Source: Mycolicibacterium doricum
GTDB taxonomy: Bacteria; Actinomycetota; Actinomycetes; Mycobacteriales; Mycobacteriaceae
Assembly (NCBI RefSeq): GCF_010728155.1
Contig: NZ_AP022605.1
Location: forward strand, 3,472,001-3,536,000
Direction of reading: 5' to 3'
Length of the DNA stretch: 64,000 nt
Shown: piece after piece, positions 55,584 to 64,000 of the stretch
Numbering within the stretch: position 1 is the stretch's first letter
Layout of the letters: the number at the start of each line of letters is the position of its first letter
Notes under the pieces: generated by a model
Databases searched by the model: none
What the model was told of the DNA's origin: nothing
Seen by the model: only the letters and a program-made list of their open reading frames with translations
Position numbers and translations under genes: made by a program

Positions 55584-55590
55584 GGCCGCG

Positions 55591-56484
55591 GTGGCGGCTC
55601 CCCGTATCGAGACCCGTGACGCGTGGGTCGAGTTCCCGATCTTCGATGCCAAGACCCGGTCCCTGAAGAAGGCTTTCCTCGGCAAGGCCGGCGGCGCCAT
55701 CGGCCGCAACGCGTCGAACGTCGTGGTCATCGAGGCCCTGCGCGAGATCACCATGTCGCTGGAACTCGGCGACCGGGTCGGCCTGGTAGGCCACAACGGC
55801 GCGGGCAAGTCGACGCTGCTGCGGTTGCTGTCCGGAATCTACGAGCCGACGCGGGGTTCGGCCACCGTGACCGGACGGGTGGCGCCGGTGTTCGACCTCG
55901 GCGTCGGGATGGACCCGGAGATCTCGGGCTACGAGAACATCGTCATCCGCGGTCTGTTCCTCGGGCAGAGTCGCAAACAGATGCTGGCCAAGATCGACGA
56001 GATCGCCGAGTTCACCGAGCTCGGTGACTACCTGTCGATGCCGCTGCGCACGTATTCCACCGGTATGCGGGTGCGGTTGGCGATGGGCGTGGTCACCAGT
56101 ATCGATCCGGAGATCCTGCTGCTCGACGAGGGCATCGGCGCGGTGGACGCCGACTTCCTGAAGAAGGCCCAGTCCCGACTGCAGAGCCTGGTCGAGCGCT
56201 CCGGGATCCTGGTGTTCGCCAGCCACTCCAACGAGTTCCTCGCACGGCTGTGCAAGACCGCGATGTGGATCGACCACGGCACCGTGAAGATGACCGGCGG
56301 CATCGAGGACGTCGTGCGGGCGTACGAGGGTGAGGACGCCGCGCGGCACGTGCGCGAAGTGCTCGACGAACACCGCGGCGACTGGTCGCCCGACGAGCGC
56401 TCGCGCGAGGAGAATCCAGCCACCGACGAGCGCTCGCGCGAGGAGAATCCAGCGCCCGACGGGTCGGATCAGCTTTCGCGATGA
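55591..56484 (+). CDS. wzt: Galactan ABC exporter ATPase
   Basis: 297 residues, GTG start. Walker A GHNGAGKST, signature YSTGMRVRLAMG, Walker B ILLLDEGIGAVD. With Wzm it flips lipid-linked galactan across the membrane (Rv3781). The C-terminal 40 residues contain two 11-residue units beginning DERSREE, absent from the M. tuberculosis protein as I recall it. Confidence 0.93.
   Translation: MAAPRIETRDAWVEFPIFDAKTRSLKKAFLGKAGGAIGRNASNVVVIEALREITMSLELGDRVGLVGHNGAGKSTLLRLLSGIYEPTRGSATVTGRVAPVFDLGVGMDPEISGYENIVIRGLFLGQSRKQMLAKIDEIAEFTELGDYLSMPLRTYSTGMRVRLAMGVVTSIDPEILLLDEGIGAVDADFLKKAQSRLQSLVERSGILVFASHSNEFLARLCKTAMWIDHGTVKMTGGIEDVVRAYEGEDAARHVREVLDEHRGDWSPDERSREENPATDERSREENPAPDGSDQLSR
56392..56457 (+). 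repeat. 33-bp in-frame tandem repeat in wzt (DERSREE element)
   Basis: Two units (56392-56424, 56425-56457), each with the core GACGAGCGCTCGCGCGAG, encoding DERSREENPA(T/P). Related to the repeat in aftA at 63848-63913. Confidence 0.85.
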
Positions 56485-57374
56485 CGTCGAGGATCTACGC
56501 CGTCGTCGTGACCCACCGGCGTCCGGAGTCGCTGGCGCAATCACTCGACGCGCTGTGCGCGCAGTCGCGACGGCCCGACGGATTGATCGTGGTGGACAAC
56601 GACGACGACTCGCGCGTCCGCCACCTCGTGGCGGCACAGCCGATCCCGTCGACGTATCTGGGATCGCGCAGGAACCTCGGCGGCGCAGGAGGATTCGCGC
56701 TCGGCATGCTGCATGCCCTGGCGGAGGGCGCGGACTGGCTGTGGCTGGCTGACGACGACGGACAGCCGCTGGGCCACTCGGTGCTCGGCACGCTGCTGAA
56801 CTGTGCTGAGCGCCACGGTCTGGCTGAGGTGTCGCCGATGGTCTGCGACATCGCCGACCCCACCCGACTGGCATTCCCGCTGCGCCGGGGGCTGGTGTGG
56901 CGGCGACGCGTCTCCGAACTCGGCGACGGGGACCTGCTACCGGGGATCGCCTCGCTGTTCAACGGTGCACTGTTCCGCGCCTCGACGATCGAGGCGGTCG
57001 GCGTGCCCGACCTGCGGCTGTTCGTGCGCGGCGACGAGGTGGAGCTGCACCGACGATTGGTGCGCTCGGGCCTGCCGTTCGGCACCTGCCTCGACGCCAC
57101 CTACGTCCATCCTTGCGGCACTGACGAATTCAAGCCGATCCTGGGCGGACGCATGCACACGCAGTATCCCGACGATGCGACCAAACGTTTCTTCACCTAC
57201 CGCAACCGCGGATACCTGTTGTCTCAGCCGGGACTTCGCAAGCTGCTGCCACAGGAGTGGGTGCGGTTCGGCTGGTACTTCCTGGTGTCGCGGCGGGATC
57301 CCGCCGGGCTGCGGGAGTGGATCCGGTTGCGCCGTCTTGGTCGCGAGGAGAGGTTCGGGAGGCCGGGCACATGA
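56481..57374 (+). CDS. glfT1: Galactofuranosyltransferase GlfT1
   Basis: 297-residue GT2 enzyme; adds the first galactofuranose units to the decaprenyl-linked linker of arabinogalactan. VVVTHRRPESL N-terminus, donor/metal motif WLWLADDDGQPLG, and RGDEVELHRRLVRSG. Overlaps wzt and wzm by 4 nt each. Confidence 0.94.
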   Translation: MTSRIYAVVVTHRRPESLAQSLDALCAQSRRPDGLIVVDNDDDSRVRHLVAAQPIPSTYLGSRRNLGGAGGFALGMLHALAEGADWLWLADDDGQPLGHSVLGTLLNCAERHGLAEVSPMVCDIADPTRLAFPLRRGLVWRRRVSELGDGDLLPGIASLFNGALFRASTIEAVGVPDLRLFVRGDEVELHRRLVRSGLPFGTCLDATYVHPCGTDEFKPILGGRMHTQYPDDATKRFFTYRNRGYLLSQPGLRKLLPQEWVRFGWYFLVSRRDPAGLREWIRLRRLGREERFGRPGT

Positions 57375-58201
57375 GTTTCGATGAGGCGTCAGCGCAGTCG
57401 AAGACGTTTGCGCGGGCGTGGCGCGATCTCCGCGAGGGGTTCGGCAAGCGTGAGCTCTGGCTGCACCTCGGATGGCAGGACATCAAACAGCGTTACCGCC
57501 GTTCGGTACTCGGGCCCTTCTGGATCACCATCGCCACCGGTGCGACGGCTGTCGCAATGGGACTGTTGTATTCGAAGCTTTTCAAACTCGAGCTGTCCGA
57601 ACACCTTCCGTACGTGACGATGGGCCTGATCGTCTGGAACCTGATCAACGCGTCGATCCTCGAAGGCGCCGAGGTGTTCATCGCGAACGAGGGACTGATC
57701 AAACAGCTGCCGACGCCGCTGTCGGTGCACGTGTACCGGTTGGTGTGGCGGCAGATGATCCTGTTCGCGCACAACATCATCATCTTCGTGGTCATCGCGA
57801 TCATCTATCCGAAACCGTGGAATTGGGCGGATCTGGCGGTAATTCCGGCGCTGGGGCTGATCATGCTCAACTGCGTCTGGGTGTCGCTGTGTTTCGGCAT
57901 CCTGGCGACTCGCTATCGGGATATCGGCCCGCTGCTCAACAGCATTGTGCAGCTGTTGTTCTTCATGACGCCGATCATCTGGAACGAGGCCACGCTGCAG
58001 GCGCAGGGCGCCGGGCAGTGGGCCAAGATCGTCGAACTCAACCCGCTGCTGCACTACCTCGACATCGTTCGCGCGCCCCTGCTCGGCGCGGACCAGGAGT
58101 TGCGGCACTGGGTGGTGGTGCTCGTGCTGACCGTCATCGGGTGGACGATGGCGGCGTTCGCGATGAAGCAGTACCGGGCCCGGGTGCCGTACTGGGTGTG
58201 A
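57371..58201 (+). CDS. wzm: Galactan ABC exporter permease
   Basis: 276 residues, ABC-2 type with six hydrophobic segments; QDIKQRYRRSVLGPFW is the typical N-terminal interface helix. Forms the flippase with Wzt (Rv3783). Confidence 0.93.
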   Translation: MSFDEASAQSKTFARAWRDLREGFGKRELWLHLGWQDIKQRYRRSVLGPFWITIATGATAVAMGLLYSKLFKLELSEHLPYVTMGLIVWNLINASILEGAEVFIANEGLIKQLPTPLSVHVYRLVWRQMILFAHNIIIFVVIAIIYPKPWNWADLAVIPALGLIMLNCVWVSLCFGILATRYRDIGPLLNSIVQLLFFMTPIIWNEATLQAQGAGQWAKIVELNPLLHYLDIVRAPLLGADQELRHWVVVLVLTVIGWTMAAFAMKQYRARVPYWV

Positions 58202-58345
58202 GTCCCTTCCTCAGCCGGGAGCACATAGTGCCGTCAAAGTGCGGACAGATCGTCGACAACTTCCGGACCGCGGCACGGCGCCGTTCGGCTACGAGGCGAA
58301 TAGCCTGCTGCGGCACTTCCGGCGGGTTTCCAGCGTTATGCGGAT

Positions 58346-58684
58346 ATGAGCATTCCGCCATACCAGCCGCCGACCTCCTCTTCCTCACCCGAACCGGGCA
58401 ACACTCTGGTCTGCCCGAAGTGCAAGGGCGTCATGCGCACCTACGAGCGCAACGGAATCCACCTCGAGCAGTGCGACACCTGCCGCGGCATCTTCCTCGA
58501 TCTGGGAGAACTCGAAGCGCTCACCGAGATGGAGAACCGGTTCATGCAGGCAGCCCCGCCACCTCCGCCGGCGAGCTACGGCGCCGGTTACCGATCGGGG
58601 TATAACTACGGCCCGGGTTGGGGCAGCCGCGGCAGCAAGCACTACCGCAAACAGGGATTCGGGCGGCTGTTCTTCTCCAGCTAG
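58346..58684 (+). CDS. TFIIB-type zinc-ribbon protein
   Basis: 112 residues: LVCPKCKGVM and EQCDTCRGIFLDLGELEAL form a four-cysteine ribbon, followed by a Pro/Gly/Tyr-rich tail ending KQGFGRLFFSS. Overlaps the convergent kinase-fold gene by 4 bp. Function unknown. Confidence 0.85.
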   Translation: MSIPPYQPPTSSSSPEPGNTLVCPKCKGVMRTYERNGIHLEQCDTCRGIFLDLGELEALTEMENRFMQAAPPPPPASYGAGYRSGYNYGPGWGSRGSKHYRKQGFGRLFFSS

Positions 58685-59436
58685 ACCATCCGGGCGCACG
58701 CCGCGGCCAGCAGTTCATCCTCCGGGTGGTGAACTGCCGCCGCGACCACCGCTGCCCTCGCGAACGGGTCGAGCACCGGCCACGGATCGGCCGGTGCATC
58801 GGCCAGCGCGGCTCCCCCACCCTGGCGGTACGCCTCCAGGAACGTGCTCCAGTCCTCGTCGGGGAGGTGTCCGGCCGCCCAGAACCCCGCCGGCCGCGCC
58901 AGATCCCAGGCTGGGTCGCCCACCCCGAGATCGTCGACGTCGATGAGCAGCCACGGCCGGCCGGGCCCGCGCCGGCCGAGTTGGCCCAGGTGGAAGTCGC
59001 CGTGGACAAAGGTGCGCGGACGGTCCGGCGATCCCGCCCGCCACACCGCCGGCGGGAGTTCCGTGAGTGCCCGGCGCACCGATTGGGTCACCTCGGTGCG
59101 CCGCGCATGTTCGACGACGCGCCGCAACCGGGCCGGCCACCCGTGCAAAAGCCGCGCCGTGACCGGCTGGGCGTGCAGCCGCGCCAACACCCCCCCGGCA
59201 TCCGCCCACGGCAGTTGAGCCGGTTGTGGCGCAATGGTTTGCACACATGGCCACCGACTCCGCCAGCGCTCGCCGACCCGCTCGGGCGCCACCGTCGACG
59301 GCGCCAGCAGGATGTCGGGCAACGCGTCGGCCACCCTCAGCCGCGTGCGCAGAGCCCGCGGATCGGTCCCCGCCCGGTGCAGTTTGACGACGACGTCACC
59401 GTCGAAGGTGATCTCCGCACCGGACGGGGTCTGCAC
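58681..59436 (-). CDS. APH-fold phosphotransferase family protein
   Basis: 251 residues from GTG 59436 (the frame is open further upstream but becomes arginine-rich and atypical). Catalytic loop TFVHGDFHLGQLG and metal site LLIDVDDLGVGDPAWDLARP. Small-molecule kinase of unknown substrate. Confidence 0.8.
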   Translation of the reverse strand: MQTPSGAEITFDGDVVVKLHRAGTDPRALRTRLRVADALPDILLAPSTVAPERVGERWRSRWPCVQTIAPQPAQLPWADAGGVLARLHAQPVTARLLHGWPARLRRVVEHARRTEVTQSVRRALTELPPAVWRAGSPDRPRTFVHGDFHLGQLGRRGPGRPWLLIDVDDLGVGDPAWDLARPAGFWAAGHLPDEDWSTFLEAYRQGGGAALADAPADPWPVLDPFARAAVVAAAVHHPEDELLAAACARMV

Positions 59437-59704
59437 ACCTGTGACCGTATCGCCGCCTCCCGGCGCCCGCGGACTCCGCGAGTTGCCGGTCAACGCGGTG
59501 CGTCCAGGACGGCTCACCGCGGGCACCATGCTTACGCCGTCGCACACCCTGGCCGCGACCTCGGCGTCGCGCGCAACGCGCTGCATGCGCATGCGGTACC
59601 GGCGCAGGGGGGATCGGCTCATCGCCGCACTCAGGGCCCTCGACGCGCTTGCGGCGTACTGGACGCGACGCTGCGCTGACGACGACACCGCATAAGCTGC
59701 CCGG

Positions 59705-60118
59705 GTGACCGAGCCCCCCATGTCACCCCAGCTGCCGCTTACCACGCAGGTGTGGCGGTTCCTCGTCACCGGCGGTCTGTCCGCGATCGTCGACTTCGGC
59801 CTCTACGTGCTGCTCTACCGCGTGCTGGGGATGCAGCCCGACCTCGCCAAGACCCTCGGCTGGATCACAGGCACGACGACGGCGTACCTGCTCAACCGGC
59901 GCTGGACATTCCAAGCGCCGCCCAGCCAGGCCCGCCTGATCGCCGTGTGGGCGTTGTACATCACCACGTTCGTGATCCAGGTCGGCCTCAACCACTTGTT
60001 CCTACGGGTGTTCGACTACTCGGCGATCGGTGTGGTCATCGCATTCGTCATCGCGCAGGGCACCGCGACCGTCATCAACTTCACCATCCAGCGGGCGGTG
60101 ATTTTCAAGCTGGCTTGA
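59705..60118 (+). CDS. GtrA-like membrane protein (Rv3789 type)
   Basis: 137 residues, four transmembrane helices; FLVTGGLSAIVDFGLYVLL and TTAYLLNRRWTF are the GtrA signatures. In mycobacteria Rv3789 supports arabinan priming, acting with AftA rather than as a proven flippase. GTG start. Upstream of dprE1-dprE2-aftA. Confidence 0.9.
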   Translation: MTEPPMSPQLPLTTQVWRFLVTGGLSAIVDFGLYVLLYRVLGMQPDLAKTLGWITGTTTAYLLNRRWTFQAPPSQARLIAVWALYITTFVIQVGLNHLFLRVFDYSAIGVVIAFVIAQGTATVINFTIQRAVIFKLA

Positions 60119-60495
60119 CTGACGTGCTCGGCGGTGTCCGGATTGCCGACCGCGACCGCGGCCCGGGGTTCGCGCCCGTCGGGGAACTCCAGCAGCATCA
60201 GGTACCTGTTCGGGTCGTAGCCCTTGGCCGGCGACCTCCTGAGCCGACGGGACCTCGGTCGCACCGCGGGCGGTGACGTCGCCGTTGTCGATGTGGCCCA
60301 ACACCTCGGCGCAGTCGGCGTCGACGTCCTCGGCGTGGTGGATCAGGGGCTGGGCCCGTGCCTCGAGATCGGCGGCGACCGACTTGAGCTCCTGCCGCAC
60401 ATCCGGGGGTCCGCTGATCGTGACGTCACCGTTGTCGGCGAGGTGCAGGATTGCAGTGCGCCCACATTCCACGAATCGATGTCACTGAGCAGCAT
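60115..60495 (-). pseudogene. Remnant of a DUF1023-like alpha/beta hydrolase
   Basis: Three frames in order: MLLSDIDSWNVGALQS (ATG 60495), then ILHLADNGDVTISGPPDVRQ and IHHAEDVDADCAEVLGHI, then YDPNRYLMLLEFPDGREP and AVAVGNPDTAEHVS. The last block is the typical pre-catalytic region of DUF1023 proteins; the catalytic part is gone. It lies between the GtrA gene and dprE1 against their direction. Confidence 0.62.
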
Positions 60496-60606
60496 TCCCG
60501 CCCCGCCTGGCATTGATCGTCAACACTACCGCGGCCCCGGGAGGGCACGGCGCACGAGTTTCGCAGCGCCACGGGACGCCGCGGACGAGGCGGTACCCTC
60601 GTCACG

Positions 60607-61977
60607 ATGTCCGAGACCACGACCCGGCGGCTCACCGGTTGGGCCCGCACCGCGCCCACCGTTGCCGAGGTGCTGTCGACACCCGACCCCGAGGCGATCG
60701 CCAAGGCGGTCGCCCACGTCGCCGACGACCCCCAGCGCGGCGTCATCGCCCGCGGGCTGGGCCGCTCCTACGGCGACAACGCACAGAACGGCGGCGGCCT
60801 GGTCATCGACATGACCGCGCTCAACCGCATCCACAGCATCGACGTGGACGGCGCGCTCGTCGACGTCGACGCCGGCGTGAGCCTCGACCAGCTGATGAAG
60901 GCAGCGCTGCCGGTCGGGCTGTGGGTCCCGGTGCTGCCGGGCACCCGGCAGGTCACCGTCGGCGGCGCGATCGCCTGCGACATCCACGGCAAGAACCATC
61001 ACAGCGCGGGCAGCTTCGGCAACCACGTCCGCTCGATGGACCTGCTCACCGCCGACGGCACCGTGCGCACGCTCAAACCGCGCGGTAAGGAAGCCGACCT
61101 GTTCTGGGCGACCATCGGCGGCAACGGGCTGACCGGGATCATCCTGCGCGCGACGATCGCGATGACACCGACGGAAACCGCGTACTTCATCGCCGACGGC
61201 GACGTCACCGCCGACCTCGACGAGACCATCGCGATCCACAGCGACGGCAGCGAGGCGCACTACACCTACTCCAGCGCGTGGTTCGACGCGATCAGTCCGC
61301 CGCCGAAGCTGGGCCGCGCCGCCATCTCCCGCGGATCGCTGGCCACCTTGGACCAGCTGCCCAAGAAGTTGCGCCGCAATCCGCTGAAATTCGATGCCCC
61401 GCAACTGCTCACGTTCCCCGACGTGTTCCCCAACGGGCTGGCCAACAAATGGACGTTCGGGCCGATCGGCGAACTGTGGTACCGCAAGTCGGGCACCTAC
61501 CGCGGCAAGATCCAGAACCTGACGCAGTTCTACCACCCGCTCGACATGTTCGGGGAGTGGAACCGCGCCTACGGCAGCAACGGATTCCTCCAGTACCAGT
61601 TCGTGGTCCCGACCGAGGCGGTCGACGAGTTCAAAGCCATCCTCGTCGACATCCAACGCTCGGGACACTACTCGTTCCTCAACGTGTTCAAGCTGTTCGG
61701 CCCGGGAAACAAAGCGCCGCTGAGCTTTCCGATCCGCGGCTGGAACGTGTGCGTCGACTTCCCGATCAAACCCGGGTTGGGTGAGTTCGTCAGCGGACTC
61801 GACCACCGGGTGCTGCAGTTCGGCGGCCGCCTCTACACCGCCAAGGATTCGCGCACCACCGCCGAAACCTTCCACGCCATGTACCCGCGCATCGACGAGT
61901 GGATCGCCGTGCGCCGCCGCGTCGACCCCGACGGGGTATTCGCCTCGGACATGGCTCGACGTTTGGAGCTGCTCTAG
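60607..61977 (+). CDS. dprE1: Decaprenylphosphoryl-ribose 2'-oxidase
   Basis: 456-residue FAD oxidase; oxidises decaprenylphosphoryl ribose on the way to the arabinose donor. FAD-binding [15 protein letters not shown] and [13 protein letters not shown]. The benzothiazinone-reactive cysteine is kept in WNVCVDF (residue 382), so the enzyme should be sensitive to covalent inhibitors. Confidence 0.96.
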   Translation: MSETTTRRLTGWARTAPTVAEVLSTPDPEAIAKAVAHVADDPQRGVIARGLGRSYGDNAQNGGGLVIDMTALNRIHSIDVDGALVDVDAGVSLDQLMKAALPVGLWVPVLPGTRQVTVGGAIACDIHGKNHHSAGSFGNHVRSMDLLTADGTVRTLKPRGKEADLFWATIGGNGLTGIILRATIAMTPTETAYFIADGDVTADLDETIAIHSDGSEAHYTYSSAWFDAISPPPKLGRAAISRGSLATLDQLPKKLRRNPLKFDAPQLLTFPDVFPNGLANKWTFGPIGELWYRKSGTYRGKIQNLTQFYHPLDMFGEWNRAYGSNGFLQYQFVVPTEAVDEFKAILVDIQRSGHYSFLNVFKLFGPGNKAPLSFPIRGWNVCVDFPIKPGLGEFVSGLDHRVLQFGGRLYTAKDSRTTAETFHAMYPRIDEWIAVRRRVDPDGVFASDMARRLELL

Positions 61978-61990
61978 ATGGTGCGCACAC

Positions 61991-62761
61991 ATGGTTCTTG
62001 ACGCCGTGGGTAACCCCCAGACCATCCTGCTGCTCGGCGGGACCTCCGAGATCGGATTGGCGATCTGCGAGCGCTACCTGCGCAACGCACCCGCCCGCAT
62101 CGTCCTCGCCGCGCTGCCCGACGACCCCGGCCGCGACGCTGCCGTCGCCCAAATGCGCAGTGCCGGCGCGAAGTCTGTCGAGGTGATCAACTTCGACGCG
62201 GTGGACACCGCCAGCCACCCCGACGTGATAGACAAGGCGTCGGCCGGCGGGTCCCGCGACATCGACGTGGCCATCGTCGCGTTCGGTCTGCTCGGCGACG
62301 CCGAGGAGCTGTGGCAGGACCAGCGCAAGGCCGTGCAGATCGCCGAGGTCAACTACACCGCAGCGGTTTCGGTGGGAGTGCTGCTCGGCGAGCAGATGCG
62401 CAACCAGGGGTTCGGCCAGATCATCGCGATGAGTTCGGCGGCCGGTGAACGTGTACGGCGGTCGAACTTCGTCTACGGCTCCACCAAGGCCGGACTCGAC
62501 GGGTTCTACCTCGGCCTCGGAGAAGCGCTGCGGGAGTATGGTGTTCGCGTCCTCGTCATCCGCCCCGGCCAGGTGCGCACCCGGATGAGCGCCCACGTCA
62601 AGGAAGCGCCGCTGACCGTCGACAAGGAGTACGTCGCCGAACTGGCGGTCACCGCGTCGGCGAAGGGCAAGGACCTGGTCTGGGCGCCCGGCGCCTTCCG
62701 CTACGTGATGATGGTGCTGCGCCACATCCCGCGGCCCATCTTCCGCAAGCTGCCCATCTAA
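61991..62761 (+). CDS. dprE2: Decaprenylphosphoryl-2-keto-ribose reductase
   Basis: 256-residue [38 protein letters not shown] (catalytic Ser, Tyr, Lys). Completes epimerisation to decaprenylphosphoryl arabinose with DprE1. 13 bp after dprE1. Confidence 0.96.
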   Translation: MVLDAVGNPQTILLLGGTSEIGLAICERYLRNAPARIVLAALPDDPGRDAAVAQMRSAGAKSVEVINFDAVDTASHPDVIDKASAGGSRDIDVAIVAFGLLGDAEELWQDQRKAVQIAEVNYTAAVSVGVLLGEQMRNQGFGQIIAMSSAAGERVRRSNFVYGSTKAGLDGFYLGLGEALREYGVRVLVIRPGQVRTRMSAHVKEAPLTVDKEYVAELAVTASAKGKDLVWAPGAFRYVMMVLRHIPRPIFRKLPI

Positions 62762-62764
62762 CCG

Positions 62765-64000
62765 GTGGGCACCAACGCGCTGGCCGGCCCGATCAGGATC
62801 GCGGGCCGGATGGTGGTGGCGGCGCTGATCGCCGCCGCCGTCGCGGTCGTCTCGATCGCGGCGATTGCGCGGGTCGAGTGGCCGGCGTACAACTCGTCGA
62901 ATCAACTGCACGCGCTGACCACTGTCGGTCAGTTCGGCTGTCTGGCAGGCCTGTTCGCGGCGGGCTGGCTCCACCGGCGCGGCAGGCGGCTGGTGGCGCA
63001 TGCGGCGTCGACGGTGTTCCTGTCCGCGTTCGCCGTCGTCACGCTGGCGATGCCGCTGGGCGCCACCAAGCTCTACCTGTTCGGCATCTCGGTGGACCAG
63101 CAGTTCCGCACCGAGTACCTGACCCGCTTCGCCGACACCGCGGCGCTGCACGACATGACCTACTACGGGCTGCCGCCGTTCTACCCGCCTGGTTGGTTCT
63201 GGCTCGGCGGCCGGCTCGCCGCGCTGACCGGCACCCCGGCCTGGGAGATGTTCAAACCCTGGGCGATCATCTCGATCGCCGTCGCAGTCGTCCTCGCATT
63301 CGTGTTGTGGGCGGCGATGATCCGGTTCCGGTACGCGCTGATCGTCACCACCGCCACCACCGCGGTGATGCTGGCCTACTCACCGGCCGAACCGTACGCC
63401 GCGACCATCGCGGTGCTGCTGCCGCCGGTGTTCGTGCTGGGCTGGTCGGGGCTGCAGGCCACTGGCCGGGGGTGGGCCGCGATCGTCGGAGTGGGGCTGT
63501 TTCTCGGCGTGGCCGCACTGTTCTACACGCTGCTGCTGGCGTATGCGGCGTTCACGCTGGTGATCATGGCGGTCACCGTCGCCGGCGCCCGCAGGCGTGT
63601 CGAACCGCTGCTGCGCCTGCTCGTCATCGCGTTGATCTCCGGCGCCATCGCGCTGATCGGGTGGGCGCCGTACCTGCTGGCGGCGCTGCGCGGCACCCCC
63701 GCCGACACCGGCACCGCCCAGCACTACCTGCCCTCCGACGGTGCGCAACTGTCCTTCCCGATGCTGAGCTTCACGCTGCTCGGCGCGCTCTGCCTGGTCG
63801 GCACCATCTGGCTGGTGGTGCGGGCCCGCACCTCCACCCGCGCCGGCGATGAGCGCTCGCGCGAAGAGCAGATGGCCCGCGATGAGCGCTCGCGCGAAGA
63901 GCAGATGGCCGGCGCGCTGGCTATCGCCGTGCTTGCGGTCTACGCCTGGTCGCTGCTGTCGATGCTCACCACACTGGTCGGCACCACACTGCTGTCGTTC
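62765..64000 (+). CDS. aftA: Arabinofuranosyltransferase AftA (3' partial)
   Basis: 412 residues visible from GTG 62765, running off the right edge; Rv3792 has about 643. GT-C multi-spanning enzyme adding the first arabinofuranose to galactan. Periplasmic loop [20 protein letters not shown] contains the catalytic Asp region, and [18 protein letters not shown] is conserved. Carries the DERSREE repeat pair at a loop where M. tuberculosis AftA, as I recall it, has none. Confidence 0.94.
   Translation, partial: MGTNALAGPIRIAGRMVVAALIAAAVAVVSIAAIARVEWPAYNSSNQLHALTTVGQFGCLAGLFAAGWLHRRGRRLVAHAASTVFLSAFAVVTLAMPLGATKLYLFGISVDQQFRTEYLTRFADTAALHDMTYYGLPPFYPPGWFWLGGRLAALTGTPAWEMFKPWAIISIAVAVVLAFVLWAAMIRFRYALIVTTATTAVMLAYSPAEPYAATIAVLLPPVFVLGWSGLQATGRGWAAIVGVGLFLGVAALFYTLLLAYAAFTLVIMAVTVAGARRRVEPLLRLLVIALISGAIALIGWAPYLLAALRGTPADTGTAQHYLPSDGAQLSFPMLSFTLLGALCLVGTIWLVVRARTSTRAGDERSREEQMARDERSREEQMAGALAIAVLAVYAWSLLSMLTTLVGTTLLSF
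63848..63913 (+). repeat. 33-bp in-frame tandem repeat in aftA (DERSREE element)
   Basis: Two units (63848-63880, 63881-63913) with the core GATGAGCGCTCGCGCGAAGA, encoding [10 protein letters not shown](R/G). Inserted between RARTSTRAG and GALAIAVL. Confidence 0.85.

Overview
The window is GC-rich, densely packed actinobacterial DNA from a Mycobacterium/Mycolicibacterium-type chromosome. The basis is gene content and order: dnaX-aspC-ffs-lucA, a ligC/PolD1 repair pair, tadA-tyrA, zwf, hisC2-echA21, bpa, and the arabinogalactan genes wzt-glfT1-wzm and gtrA-dprE1-dprE2-aftA. These follow, with insertions and losses, the M. tuberculosis Rv3720-Rv3792 order as I remember it; no alignment was run. 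All four serine tRNA isoacceptors (GGA, CGA, GCT, TGA) and tRNA-Arg(ACG) are present, the last beside the tadA gene that would modify it.

Layout: 1-12.7 kb holds a cyclopropane-synthase family enzyme (cut by the left edge), dnaX, aspC, SRP RNA, tRNA-Ser, lucA, a secreted serine protease, a primase-polymerase/ligase pair, a frameshifted 13E12 (DUF222-HNH) gene with a perfect LexA box on its start codon, a decayed second ligC, an acyl-ACP desaturase and gluQ. 12.8-35.6 kb holds a P450, tgt, envelope lipoproteins, a PE-PPE hydrolase, a penicillin-binding lipoprotein, tadA with its partner, tyrA, an alkyl sulfatase, zwf, a cutinase-like protein, a GGDEF protein, hisC2 and echA21.

35.63-51.77 kb is an integrated genomic island. 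It is bounded by 63-bp direct repeats made of the 3' part of tRNA-Ser(TGA), with paired TGTGGCA repeats just inside each end that look like integrase arm sites. It has an excisionase-like HTH gene but no recognisable integrase. It carries a leftward operon of small overlapping phage/plasmid-type genes around a frameshifted AAA+ ATPase, type VII secretion-associated effector genes (also frameshifted), and a dense set of toxin-antitoxin modules: Fic, PIN with XRE-ImmA/IrrE, DUF1778-GNAT, MazEF and Xre-RES. The DUF1778-GNAT cassette is itself flanked by 41-bp hairpin-forming direct repeats.

51.8-64 kb returns to core genome: MarR, a quinone oxidoreductase, a class V aminotransferase-like protein lacking the expected lysine, the proteasome activator Bpa, and the galactan export and arabinan priming genes (Wzm-Wzt, GlfT1, GtrA, DprE1-DprE2, AftA, the last cut by the right edge). 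The wzt and aftA genes each carry a tandem pair of a related 33-bp in-frame repeat encoding DERSREE, which looks like a spreading intragenic element. Several small indels sit in the island and in a few flanking genes; raw reads would be needed to separate real decay from assembly error.
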